Origin: DAITQM01 sp039794245
Lineage (GTDB): Bacteria > Pseudomonadota > Gammaproteobacteria > Xanthomonadales > Wenzhouxiangellaceae
Reading direction: 5' to 3'
NCBI GenBank assembly: GCA_039794245.1
Contig: JBDIVS010000013.1
Coordinates: 1 to 64,000, forward strand
DNA: 64,000 nt
Of this stretch, positions 23,335 to 31,771 are shown piece after piece. Each line of letters begins with the position of its first letter. Position 1 is the first letter of the stretch. The position numbers and the translations under genes are program-made. The notes beneath the pieces are model-generated. The model was not told where the DNA came from. It saw only the letters and a list, made by a program, of their open reading frames with translations, and ran no database searches.

Positions 23335-24020
23335 GCGGCAGGTTTCAGCGGCAGATGCTCGTGCAGGCAGTTTTTGATCAGGCCACGCAGGTCCATCAGA
23401 CGGCGGTGAAAATAATGTCCGGCCTGTTTCATGACGATCAGTTCCGGCGCCGGGACCGTCTGCGCCACCCACTCGATCACCGCCTGCGGGCTGACGACAT
23501 CGTCCTCGTCGCCCTGGATCACGAGCCAATGACAGCCGGGGACTTGCAGCGCGGCGAAATCCGCGCGCTCGACCGGTGGGGCGATGGTCAGCAGTTGGCG
23601 CGGCGCGGCTTGTGATGCGGCCCGCGCGGCGATCCAGGCGCCGAACGAGAAGCCGGCGAGCCACAGTTCGTCGTCCGGCAGGCGGCTCCGCACCCAGGCG
23701 ATCACGGCGTTCAGGTCTTCGAGTTCGCCATCGCCGCCGCCGAAGGTGCCGCTGCTCTCGCCGACCCCCCTAAAATTGAAACGCAGCGTCTTCAGGCCCA
23801 GCTCGCGCAAGGCGCGTTCGGCGATCGTCACGACCTTGTTGCGCATCGTACCGCCGTGCTGGGGGTGGGGGTGGCAGATCACCGCGACCGCCGGCTGAGC
23901 CGTTGCCGCTGCTGGTACGTCGCTCAGGCATTCGATGACGCCGGCCGGGCCGGGCAGCAAAAAATGTGCGGCTTCGGTTGGAAATTCGCTCGCGCTGTGA
24001 TATCGGGGCAATGTACTCAT
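23331..24020 (-). CDS. Alpha/beta hydrolase
   Basis: A 229-residue small hydrolase. It shows HPHPQHGGTMRNKVV, the arginine/GES region LRFNFRGVGESSGTFGGG, the nucleophile elbow LAGFSFGAWIA (Ser in GFSFG), an acid in VIQGDEDDVV and the catalytic His in QAGHYFHRRL. This pattern is typical of the conserved dienelactone-hydrolase-like group found across proteobacteria, of unknown substrate. It precedes zapE with an ATGA overlap. Confidence 0.85.
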   Translation of the reverse strand: MSTLPRYHSASEFPTEAAHFLLPGPAGVIECLSDVPAAATAQPAVAVICHPHPQHGGTMRNKVVTIAERALRELGLKTLRFNFRGVGESSGTFGGGDGELEDLNAVIAWVRSRLPDDELWLAGFSFGAWIAARAASQAAPRQLLTIAPPVERADFAALQVPGCHWLVIQGDEDDVVSPQAVIEWVAQTVPAPELIVMKQAGHYFHRRLMDLRGLIKNCLHEHLPLKPAA

Positions 24021-24076
24021 CGTAGGACGGTCATGGCCGACTGCGGCCGGACGGCAAGCGCCCGGCCCGCCAACAC

Positions 24077-24571
24077 CTACTGGAGCTGCGCCAGCATCCA
24101 GTCCACCGCGGCGCGGACCTGGGGGTCGGTCAGGTCGGTGCGCCCGCCCTTGGCCGGCATCAGATTGATACCCTCGAGCGCCGATTTGTATAAAGCCTCG
24201 GTGCCTCTGGCGAGCCGCTCGGTCCAGTCGCCGGCGGCTGCCAGCTTCGGTGCTCCGGCGGCGCCGATTGTATGGCAGGCGGCGCAGACGTTCTGATAGA
24301 TCACCGCGCCGTCCAAGGTGCCGTGAAACGGCGCTTCGGGGGCGGCGGGCGCAGTCTTGGCCATGGCGCTTGCCAGGTCGGCGGCGCCGGTATAGACCGC
24401 CGTGGTCGGCGCGATGCGGGCCAGTTTGTTCGCTTCGCGGCTCGGATTTTCTTCCGGGACCAGTGTCTGGTGGGCGTTGTACGCCAGCACGGCGATGATC
24501 ACGGCAAAAACGACAAGCCCGGTGATGACCCCGCCGAAATGGACCATGAATGTGCGGTCTTCCTGATTCAC
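24077..24571 (-). CDS. Membrane-anchored c-type cytochrome (c5-like)
   Basis: A 164-residue monoheme cytochrome. One membrane helix (residues 12–31, VITGLVVFAVIIAVLAY) anchors it and acts as an uncleaved signal. The heme site is CAACH (Cys96, Cys99, His100), and the distal Met ligand lies in INLMPAKGG. This arrangement matches the cytochrome c5 family, which carries electrons in the periplasm to terminal oxidases or other acceptors. It stands as a separate unit between radC and the hydrolase–zapE pair. Confidence 0.88.
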   Translation of the reverse strand: MNQEDRTFMVHFGGVITGLVVFAVIIAVLAYNAHQTLVPEENPSREANKLARIAPTTAVYTGAADLASAMAKTAPAAPEAPFHGTLDGAVIYQNVCAACHTIGAAGAPKLAAAGDWTERLARGTEALYKSALEGINLMPAKGGRTDLTDPQVRAAVDWMLAQLQ

Positions 24572-24642
24572 GTCGATACCCCGTACCTTGGATGCGTTGC
24601 GGCACGGCGAAACGGCCGTGCGCGGCTCGGCATTATATCGCC

Positions 24643-25317
24643 CTATACCGCGCCGCGTTCGGCGAGCGATACCGGTTCGGCGTCGCCGATGATCAGATGG
24701 TCGAGAAGCCGGATTTCAACCAGCGCCAGCGCCTCTTTCAGGCGGCGCGTGATTGCCAGGTCGGCGGCGCTCGGTTCGGCGACGCCCGAGGGGTGGTTGT
24801 GGGCGGCGATCAGCGCCGCGGCGTTGTGGTGCAGGGCGCGTTCGACGACGATGCGCGGGTGGACGCTGGCGCCGTCGATCGTGCCGTGGAACAGGTCCTC
24901 GCAGGCCACGATGCGGTGGCGGTTGTCGAGAAAGACGCAAGTGAAGACCTCGCGCCGCCGGTCGCGCAGGTGGGCGCGCAGGAAGGCCCGGGTATGGCCG
25001 GGCGAGGTCAGGGCGTCGCCGCGGGCGGCGGATTCGTTCAATTGCCGGCGCGCCAGTTCGACGACCGCGGCGAGCCGGGCACTTTTCGCCGGCCCAAGGC
25101 CGCGCGCCTTGCATAACTCGCCAGGTGCTGCGGTGAAAAGACTGCGCAGCCCGCCGTGGGTGGTGAGCAAGTCGCGCGCCAGGTCGATGGCCGAGCGGCC
25201 GCGGTGGCCGTGGCCGAAGACGATGGCGAGCAATTCGGCGTCGCTGAGTGGCCCCGGTCCGAGGGCCAGTAGGCGTTCGCGCGGCCGTTCGCTGGCCGGC
25301 CATTCGCGGATCGACAT
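24643..25317 (-). CDS. radC: RadC-family JAB/MPN-domain protein
   Basis: A 224-residue protein with an N-terminal helix-hairpin-helix region (GPGPLSDAELLAIVFGHGHR; AAPGELCKARGLGPAKSARL) and a C-terminal JAB-type metal site. That site has His residues in LFHGTIDGASVHPR and HNHPSGVAEPSAAD. The DNA-repair role once given to RadC is no longer accepted; the biochemical role is unknown. The start at 25317 was set by homology. It is divergent from coaBC, the conserved gammaproteobacterial arrangement. Confidence 0.92.
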   Translation of the reverse strand: MSIREWPASERPRERLLALGPGPLSDAELLAIVFGHGHRGRSAIDLARDLLTTHGGLRSLFTAAPGELCKARGLGPAKSARLAAVVELARRQLNESAARGDALTSPGHTRAFLRAHLRDRRREVFTCVFLDNRHRIVACEDLFHGTIDGASVHPRIVVERALHHNAAALIAAHNHPSGVAEPSAADLAITRRLKEALALVEIRLLDHLIIGDAEPVSLAERGAV

Positions 25318-25417
25318 CGGTGGTTTCCTGTTGCAGATGGCGTTGCGGCCACTGTAGCCGGGGCGGGCCGCCGTGTCTGTCAGCCGTGGCCGACGCGCGA
25401 TGTAGGATAATGGCGCG

Positions 25418-26674
25418 ATGGATCGCAGAAATTCGGACAAACGGCGCATTCTCCTCGGCGTCAGCGGCGGCATCGCCGCGTACAAGGCGCTCGAGCTGGT
25501 CCGGCTGTGGGTGAAGGACGGGCACGAAGTGCGAGTGGTGATGACCGAGGCAGCCGAGCGCTTCGTGACCGCACTCAGTTTTCAGGCGCTCTCAGGCCAC
25601 CCGGTCCGCACCACGCTGTGGGATCCAGCGGCGGAAGCGGCGATGGGTCATATCGAACTGGCGCGCTGGGCCGAGGCGGTGGTGGTCGCCCCGGCGAGCG
25701 CTGATCTCGTCGCCCGGCTCGCCGCCGGCCGGGCCGACGATCTGCTGACGGCGCTCTGTCTGGCGACGGCGGCGCCGCTGTGGCTGGCGCCGGCGATGAA
25801 CCAGGCGATGTGGCGCCACCCGGCGACGCAACACAATGTCGCGTTATTGGCGGCCCGTGGCGCCCGCTGGCTGGGGCCGGGCGAGGGCGTGCAGGCGTGC
25901 GGCGACGAAGGTCCAGGGCGCATGATCGAGCCGCAGGCGATCGCTGCGGCGGTGCTGGCCGGCACGTCGCTGCTCGCCGGGCGGAGGGTTTTGCTGACGG
26001 CCGGCGCGACCTTCGAGGATCTCGATCCGGTGCGTTTCATCGGCAACCGCAGTTCCGGGCGGATGGGCTATGCGCTGGCTGCGGCGGCACGTGACGCCGG
26101 GGCGCAGGTGGTGCTGGTCAGCGGCCCGGCGACGGCCGCGCCACCTTGGGGCGTCGAACTGATCCGCGTGCGCAGCGCCGCTGAGATGCACACTGCCGTG
26201 CACGAGGCCATTGCCCGCCACACGCTGGGTCCTGACGATGTCTTTATCGCGACCGCCGCGGTGGCCGATTTCCGCCCGCCTGAGATCGCGGCGGACAAAA
26301 TCCGCCGTGCCGGCCGCGAGCGGCTGGTGCTCGAGCTGGTACCCAACCCCGATATCCTGGCCAGCGTCGCAGCCTTGCCGGGACGGCCGTTCACGGTGGG
26401 TTTTGCCGCCGAAACCGGTGATCCGGCGCGTGCGGCCAAGGCCAAACTCAGGGCCAAGGGCGTCGATCTTGTCGCCGCCAACCGGATCGGCCCGGACGAG
26501 GGTTTCGATAGTGAGGACAATGCACTGATCGTCGCCGGCCGCGATCTGGAACAGTGCCTCGAACGGGCGCCCAAGCCCGTATTGGCGGTACAACTGATCG
26601 AACTGATCGCCCGCCGTTTACCCAGCCGGCCAAAGCAGCAGGAGACGGGGGCGCCATGCTCGAGGTCGCGCTGA
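25418..26674 (+). CDS. coaBC: Bifunctional phosphopantothenoylcysteine decarboxylase/synthetase
   Basis: A 418-residue enzyme of coenzyme A synthesis. The N-terminal flavoprotein (CoaC) begins ILLGVSGGIAAYKALEL and has MNQAMWRHPATQHN and the Cys-containing GVQACGDEGPGRM substrate lid. The C-terminal synthetase (CoaB) has TAGATFEDLDPVRFIGNRSS and AAVADFRPPEIAADKI. Length and order match E. coli Dfp. It overlaps dut by 19 bases, so coaBC and dut are co-translated. Confidence 0.96.
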   Translation: MDRRNSDKRRILLGVSGGIAAYKALELVRLWVKDGHEVRVVMTEAAERFVTALSFQALSGHPVRTTLWDPAAEAAMGHIELARWAEAVVVAPASADLVARLAAGRADDLLTALCLATAAPLWLAPAMNQAMWRHPATQHNVALLAARGARWLGPGEGVQACGDEGPGRMIEPQAIAAAVLAGTSLLAGRRVLLTAGATFEDLDPVRFIGNRSSGRMGYALAAAARDAGAQVVLVSGPATAAPPWGVELIRVRSAAEMHTAVHEAIARHTLGPDDVFIATAAVADFRPPEIAADKIRRAGRERLVLELVPNPDILASVAALPGRPFTVGFAAETGDPARAAKAKLRAKGVDLVAANRIGPDEGFDSEDNALIVAGRDLEQCLERAPKPVLAVQLIELIARRLPSRPKQQETGAPCSRSR

Positions 26675-27111
26675 AAATCCACGATCCGCGCCTCGGCGGC
26701 GAGTTTCCGCTGCCGGCGCCGGCGACCGCCGGCGCCGCCGGACTCGATCTTCGGGCCATGATCGCCGCGCCGCTTTCCCTGGCCCCCGGTGACTGTGCGC
26801 TGTTGCCAAGCGGCCTGGCGATCCACATCGGCGACCCCGGCTGGGCGGCGCTGGTCTTACCCCGTTCCGGGCTTGGGCATCGCCACGGCCTGGTGCTCGG
26901 CAATCTGGTCGGTTTGATCGACAGCGACTATCAGGGCGAAATCAAGATATCCTGCTGGAATCGCGGCGCGCAACCTTATACCATTGAGGTCGGGGAACGC
27001 ATCGCCCAGTTGCTGTTCATACAGGTGGCGCAAGCCCGCTTTGCCGTCGTCGGTGATTTTTCGGCCTCCGGTCGGGGCGCCGGCGGTTTCGGTCACAGCG
27101 GCCGGAATTGA
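26656..27111 (+). CDS. dut: dUTP diphosphatase
   Basis: A 151-residue trimeric dUTPase that keeps uracil out of DNA and makes dUMP for thymidylate synthesis. The five motifs are in order: AGLDLRA (I), LPRSGLGHRHGLVLGN (II), GLIDSDYQGEI (III, with the catalytic Asp), ERIAQLLF (IV) and SGRGAGGFGHSG (V, the Gly-rich arm). The ATG at 26656 lies inside the end of coaBC. The next gene, algC, follows after 55 bases. Confidence 0.96.
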   Translation: MLEVALKIHDPRLGGEFPLPAPATAGAAGLDLRAMIAAPLSLAPGDCALLPSGLAIHIGDPGWAALVLPRSGLGHRHGLVLGNLVGLIDSDYQGEIKISCWNRGAQPYTIEVGERIAQLLFIQVAQARFAVVGDFSASGRGAGGFGHSGRN

Positions 27112-27166
27112 ACGGCGGTGTTTTGGTCAGCGACGGCGCGGCATGGCAGTTTGGATGACATAACGA

Positions 27167-29608
27167 ATGGCCGATAAAAATCCTAAAACCATCCGTTTTG
27201 CGATCGCGCCGCGCTGGCTTTTGGGACTGACGCTGGTCGCTTTCGGCGTTTTTCTGCTGCTGACCGGCGGCTTTTTTGTCTGGCAGAGGGTGGATGCCCG
27301 GCTGGCCCAGCAGGAGCTGGAACGCACCGTCGAGCTGACCGGCGCGGAACTGGGCAACGAAATCCAGCGCATCCACAATCTCCTCGGCTCGCCGCAGGTT
27401 CTGGCCCAGGCGGCGAAGGCGGCCGGCGGCGAAACCGGGGCGCAGGAGGCGTTGCGCGAGATGGTGCAGCGCGAGCTGCCCAACATCCTGGTGTTGAAAG
27501 TGCTCGCCGAGGCGCAGGAGGCGATCGAGACCGGGGTTTTCCCGGCCCCGGGATTCGCCGTGCTCGAGATGACGTTTATTGCCGAGGAAAACGGTTTTGC
27601 GCCGGCCCAGGTGCATTTTGCCGGAACCGAACGGGAAAACCTGTCGTTTGTCCAGCAGATCGCCAGTGAACACGGACCGCAAGGTTATCTCTGGCTCAGC
27701 ATGCCGTCCAGTGTGCTGACCAGCCATTTCCGCGATTACGGGATCGGCGACCAGTACCTGGCACTGGAACAGGTTGCTGCGCCCGGCGGCAACGGCGGGG
27801 GAATGATCGTGAAATCGTTCGGCCGCCCCGGCGGCGCCGAGATCCAGCGCGGCGAATTGATCCCCGGCAGCCTGCTGCGCATGGCCTGGGCGAGCGCCGC
27901 GCCGCCGCTGTCGCTCGCCGCCCCGGACCTGGTGATCACGCTGGCCGGCGGCCTCCTGCTCCTGGCCTTGGGCATCCTGACGCTGCGCAAGGAAGAGCAG
28001 GCACGGCGGGCGCGGGAGGCCGGCGAGGCGGCGGCGCGGCGGGTGGCGGCAAAGGCCGATCAGGAACAGGTGCTCAGGCCGCAGGGCGCCACTTTACCGG
28101 CGGCAGAGCCGGTGGCGCTGCCGGCAGCGGAACCGGTTGCCGCGGCTCCGCCACGCAAACGCTACGGCGCCCCGGTCGGTGTGCCGGTCGACGCCGATGC
28201 GGCGCCCCCGTCGCCGCTCGACGAGGTCGGGCACAGTCTGCATCCGGGTATTTTCCGTGCCTACGATATCCGCGGGGTTTACGGCCGGACCCTCGATGCC
28301 CCGGTGGCCGAAGCGATCGGCCAGGCGATCGGCAGCACCGTGCTCGACGGCGGTGGGCAGCAGGTCGTCGTCGCTCGCGACGGCCGGCTCTCCGGGCCGG
28401 CGGTCCTCAATGCACTGACCGAAGGATTGCTCGCCACCGGCTGCGATGTGCTCGACATCGGCGCCGTACCGACGCCGGTTTTGTATTTTGCCGTACACGA
28501 ACTCAGCGCCGGCTCCGGGGTGATGGTGACCGGCAGCCACAATCCCCCCGAATACAACGGCTTCAAGATCGTCATCGCCGGCCAGACGCTGGCCGGCGAC
28601 GAGATCCAGGCGCTCAGGGCGCGGATCGAAAACGGCGATTTCCGCCGCGGCCAGGGGCGGTTGATGGATCATAAGATGCTGGATCTGTACGCCCAGCGCA
28701 TCGGCACCGATATCCAGATCGAACGGCCGCTGAAGGTCGTCGTCGATTGCGGCAACGGCATCGCCGGGGTGATCGCCCCGAAGATCCTGCAGGCGATCGG
28801 CGCCGAGGTGACGCCGTTGTACGCCGACGTGGACGGCGCATTTCCGAACCATCACCCCGACCCATCGGTGCCGGCCAATCTGATGGATCTCAAATTGTGC
28901 GTCCGCAACTTCAACGCTGACCTGGGCCTGGCTTTCGACGGCGACGGCGACCGGCTCGGCGTCGTGACGCCGGACGGCGAGATTATCTGGCCCGACCGCT
29001 TGCTGATGCTCTTTGCGACCGATGTGCTCAGCCGCAATCCGAAAGCGAGCATCATTTATGATGTCAAGTGCAGCCGGCGGCTGGCGGAAGTGATCCGCCA
29101 GGCCGGCGGCCGGCCGGTGATGTGGCGCACCGGGCATTCGCTGATCAAGCGCAAGATGGCCGAGGAAAATGCGCCGCTGGCCGGCGAGATGAGCGGTCAC
29201 TTTTTCTTCAAGGAGCGGTGGTACGGCTTCGACGACGCGATCTACGCCGCCTGCCGGCTGCTCGAAATCCTCGCCCTCGACCGGCGGCCGCCGGCCGAGG
29301 TGCTCAGGGCATTGCCCGCCGGCATCGCGACCCCCGAAATCAAGGTGGCGATGATGAAGGAGGGCCGGGCGGCCCAGTTCGTCGAGGAGTTCGTCGCCCG
29401 TGCCCGTTTCGAAGGCGCCCAGATCCATACGATCGACGGCCTGCGCGCCGATTTCCAAGATGGTTTCGGCCTGCTGCGCGCCTCCAATACAACGCCGGTT
29501 CTGGTTCTGCGCTTCGAGGCCGACGATGACGCCGCGCTGCATCGCATCCAGCGCCTGTTCCGCGAGCAGATCCTAGAAGTCAATCCTTACCTCGATCTGC
29601 CGTTTTGA
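27167..29608 (+). CDS. algC: Phosphomannomutase/phosphoglucomutase with membrane-anchored N-terminus
   Basis: An 813-residue fusion. Residues 1–340 hold two membrane helices (about 16–38 and 246–268) around a periplasmic segment of some 200 residues with coiled-coil-like character, then a Pro/Ala-rich linker. The mutase domain starts near 355 (HPGIFRAYDIRGVYGRTLD), with the phosphoserine loop VMVTGSHNPPEYNG, metal site DGDGDRLGVV and sugar loop GEMSGHFFF. It interconverts mannose and glucose 1- and 6-phosphates for surface polysaccharides. Long AlgC forms of this layout occur in Pseudomonas. Position after dut is conserved. Confidence 0.93.
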   Translation: MADKNPKTIRFAIAPRWLLGLTLVAFGVFLLLTGGFFVWQRVDARLAQQELERTVELTGAELGNEIQRIHNLLGSPQVLAQAAKAAGGETGAQEALREMVQRELPNILVLKVLAEAQEAIETGVFPAPGFAVLEMTFIAEENGFAPAQVHFAGTERENLSFVQQIASEHGPQGYLWLSMPSSVLTSHFRDYGIGDQYLALEQVAAPGGNGGGMIVKSFGRPGGAEIQRGELIPGSLLRMAWASAAPPLSLAAPDLVITLAGGLLLLALGILTLRKEEQARRAREAGEAAARRVAAKADQEQVLRPQGATLPAAEPVALPAAEPVAAAPPRKRYGAPVGVPVDADAAPPSPLDEVGHSLHPGIFRAYDIRGVYGRTLDAPVAEAIGQAIGSTVLDGGGQQVVVARDGRLSGPAVLNALTEGLLATGCDVLDIGAVPTPVLYFAVHELSAGSGVMVTGSHNPPEYNGFKIVIAGQTLAGDEIQALRARIENGDFRRGQGRLMDHKMLDLYAQRIGTDIQIERPLKVVVDCGNGIAGVIAPKILQAIGAEVTPLYADVDGAFPNHHPDPSVPANLMDLKLCVRNFNADLGLAFDGDGDRLGVVTPDGEIIWPDRLLMLFATDVLSRNPKASIIYDVKCSRRLAEVIRQAGGRPVMWRTGHSLIKRKMAEENAPLAGEMSGHFFFKERWYGFDDAIYAACRLLEILALDRRPPAEVLRALPAGIATPEIKVAMMKEGRAAQFVEEFVARARFEGAQIHTIDGLRADFQDGFGLLRASNTTPVLVLRFEADDDAALHRIQRLFREQILEVNPYLDLPF

Positions 29609-29715
29609 AACGGGCTGCCGGCGGAACAGGGCCGGGTTTTGCCGGTCAAAATGAAAAAGACGAATCAGCGGTCATTAGAACGGCAATGGGCTACACCTTG
29701 TTCAGGAGAACACGC

Positions 29716-30138
29716 ATGAAACGACTCGTCATCGGATTGCTTCTTACCACCCTGGCAGCGCTGCTTGCCGCCCCGGTATTCGCCCAGGGTGTCAAATCTC
29801 TCGCCGACCGCGGCGAGCCGCGCGGCACGCTCGTCACCGGCGTCGAAATGCCGTCCGACAGCATTTTTTCGGTGACCGTCAGGGCCATCGACGGTCGCGA
29901 GATCCCCCAGAACGCCTATCCCAACGGCCTGTGGCTCAAGCCCGGGCGGCACGAGATCAAGGCCTTCGGCAACGTCGATCTGAGCTGGGTGCGCGGCAAG
30001 GGCACCGGCCGGGATATTCGGCCGAGCGACCCGATCGAGATTGACGTCGAGGAAGGCAAGACCTATTACCTCGGCCTGAAAGCCGACGGCCGGCCGGACG
30101 ACTGGCACCTGGTGGTCTGGAAGACCGAAGAAAGTTGA
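29716..30138 (+). CDS. Hypothetical periplasmic protein
   Basis: A 140-residue protein with a clear Sec signal (MKRLVIGLLLTTLAALLAAP then VFAQ). The mature part is beta-rich with GLWLKPGRHEIKAFG and EIDVEEGKTYYLGLKA, a pattern shared by small PEGA-like or DUF2057-like periplasmic domains, and ends DDWHLVVWKTEES. CAGGAGA precedes the ATG at 29716. I do not recognise a function. A strong hairpin follows it. Confidence 0.7.
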   Translation: MKRLVIGLLLTTLAALLAAPVFAQGVKSLADRGEPRGTLVTGVEMPSDSIFSVTVRAIDGREIPQNAYPNGLWLKPGRHEIKAFGNVDLSWVRGKGTGRDIRPSDPIEIDVEEGKTYYLGLKADGRPDDWHLVVWKTEES

Positions 30139-30176
30139 CCCCCGCCGGCCACCAGGGTTTCATCCTACGAACCGCG

Positions 30177-30200
30177 CGCCGGCCCGTTTACGGGCCGGCG
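30177..30200 (+). terminator. Strong GC hairpin after the periplasmic protein gene
   Basis: CGCCGGCCCG and CGGGCCGGCG form a perfect 10-bp stem around TTTA, 38 bases after the stop. There is no U-run, so intrinsic termination may be weak, but the stem could stop polymerase or protect the 3' end. Confidence 0.55.
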
Positions 30201-30213
30201 TGATCTGAACCTG

Positions 30214-30374
30214 CCCGGCAGCCGGTATCTTGCCGTTAACCCCGTCGTTAACCCCGAGATCCCGCAACAGACCGCCGAGCGACGTGCCTGTTCCGGCTGT
30301 TCGCTCCCTTTTCCAGCCGTAATGGGCATTTCAAGCTCAGTCGGTTCGCCGGCCGAACGATACCGGCTGCCGGG
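30214..30374. repeat. 161-bp element bounded by 16-bp perfect inverted repeats
   Basis: CCCGGCAGCCGGTATC at 30214–30229 is exactly inverted at 30359–30374. The interior of 129 bases holds a direct repeat GTTAACCCC (twice, three bases apart) and no gene. It lies just after the gshA stop. No target duplication was seen at its edges. It could be a miniature transposable element, a non-coding RNA, or a long-range 3' hairpin of gshA mRNA. Confidence 0.6.
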
Positions 30375-30383
30375 TATGGACCC

Positions 30384-31760
30384 TCAATAAGCGAACTCGG
30401 CGAACAACGGTTCGATGTTTTGCCGCCATACCGTATTGAAACGGTCGAGCTTCAGTTCCGCCGCGGTTCGGCCGCCGGCCGCAGTCTCCTCGAGCTGCGC
30501 CAGGTAAATCCCCTCGTCCTGGCCGCGGCAATCGAGCCGCGCGCGGCGCTCGAGCCCCTGGCGGGCGATGGCCACCATATCCCGGGCGACGTCCGCCGCG
30601 CTTCGCCGGCCGGCCCGGGCACGAAGCCCATCGCGGGCCGCGGCGCGGCGCAAGCGTTCCAGCGACGCCGGGGGCAGTTCTGCGGCCAGTTGTTCGGCCT
30701 GATCGAGTGCGCCGCCGTCATACAGCAGCCCGACCCACAGCGCCGGTAGCGCGCACAATCGCTCCCACGGCCCGCCGTCGGCACCGCGCATTTCGAGAAA
30801 GCGTTTGAGTCTGACCTCGGGAAAGGCCGTCGTCTGGTGATCGCGCCAGTCGGCGAGCGTCGGGTATTCGCCCGGCAGGACAGGCAGTTTGCCGTTCAAA
30901 AAATCGCGGAACGACAGGCCCGCGGCGTCGATATAACGGCCTTTGCGGTACACGAAATACATCGGCACTTCATCGAGAAGATAACGGGCGTAACGCTCGA
31001 ATCCCATGCCGCTTGCGAAGACGAACGGCAAAAGACCGGTGCGCGCCTCATCGGTCTCCTGCCAGACTCGGGCGCGGTAGCTCTGGTAGCCCGCGGGGCG
31101 GCCTTCGACAAACGGCGAATCGGCGAACAGCGCGGTGACGATCGGTTGTAGGGCCAGGGCGACGCGGAACTTGCGGACCATGTCGTTTTCGCTGGAAAAA
31201 TCGAGGTTGACCTGCACCGTGCAGGTGCGTTTCATCATGTCGAGCCCGAGGCGGCCGACTTTGGGCATGTAGTCGCGCATGATGCGGTAGCGCGCCTTGG
31301 GCATCCAGGGAATTTCGTCGCGCCGCCACAGCGGGTGGAAGCCCATGCCGAGAAAACCCAGGCCGAGCGGCGCCGCGGCGTTTTTCGCCAGTTGCAAGTG
31401 CTGGTGGACTTCGGCGCAGGTCTGGTGGATATTGTCGAGCGGCGCGCCCGACAGCTCGAGCTGGCCGCCGGGTTCGAGCGTGACGCTTGCCCGGTCGCGG
31501 TGAGTGCCGATCAGCCGGCCGTCTTCGACGATCGGCGCCCAATCGTGGGCGGTGAACACCGAAAGCAGCGCGGCGATGCCGTCATCGCCGCCGTATTCGA
31601 CCGGCCCGAGCGTCGCCCAGTGGAACACGAACTTTTCATGTTCGGTGCCGATGCGCCATTCGGCCGGCGGTTTGCACCCGGCTTCGAGATCAGCAACAAG
31701 TTCGGCCAGCTTGGTGACCACCGGGCTATGATCGTCGTTATCATTGCTGCGCTGCGACAT
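30384..31760 (-). CDS. gshA: Glutamate–cysteine ligase (plant/alphaproteobacterial type)
   Basis: A 458-residue enzyme for the first step of glutathione synthesis. Motifs of the plant-type GCL class are clear: EWRIGTEHEKFVF, VTLEPGGQLELSGAPLDNIH, GFLGMGFHPLWRRDEIPWMP, RTCTVQVNLDF and FEVRLKRFLEMRGAD-like (FPEVRLKRFLEMRGADGG). It is unrelated in sequence to E. coli GshA. The start lies 11 bases from the first opp gene on the other strand, so their promoters must overlap coding ends. Glutathione is also the expected acceptor for SQR-derived sulfur elsewhere in the window. Confidence 0.93.
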   Translation of the reverse strand: MSQRSNDNDDHSPVVTKLAELVADLEAGCKPPAEWRIGTEHEKFVFHWATLGPVEYGGDDGIAALLSVFTAHDWAPIVEDGRLIGTHRDRASVTLEPGGQLELSGAPLDNIHQTCAEVHQHLQLAKNAAAPLGLGFLGMGFHPLWRRDEIPWMPKARYRIMRDYMPKVGRLGLDMMKRTCTVQVNLDFSSENDMVRKFRVALALQPIVTALFADSPFVEGRPAGYQSYRARVWQETDEARTGLLPFVFASGMGFERYARYLLDEVPMYFVYRKGRYIDAAGLSFRDFLNGKLPVLPGEYPTLADWRDHQTTAFPEVRLKRFLEMRGADGGPWERLCALPALWVGLLYDGGALDQAEQLAAELPPASLERLRRAAARDGLRARAGRRSAADVARDMVAIARQGLERRARLDCRGQDEGIYLAQLEETAAGGRTAAELKLDRFNTVWRQNIEPLFAEFAY

Positions 31761-31771
31761 GAGGTTACCCG

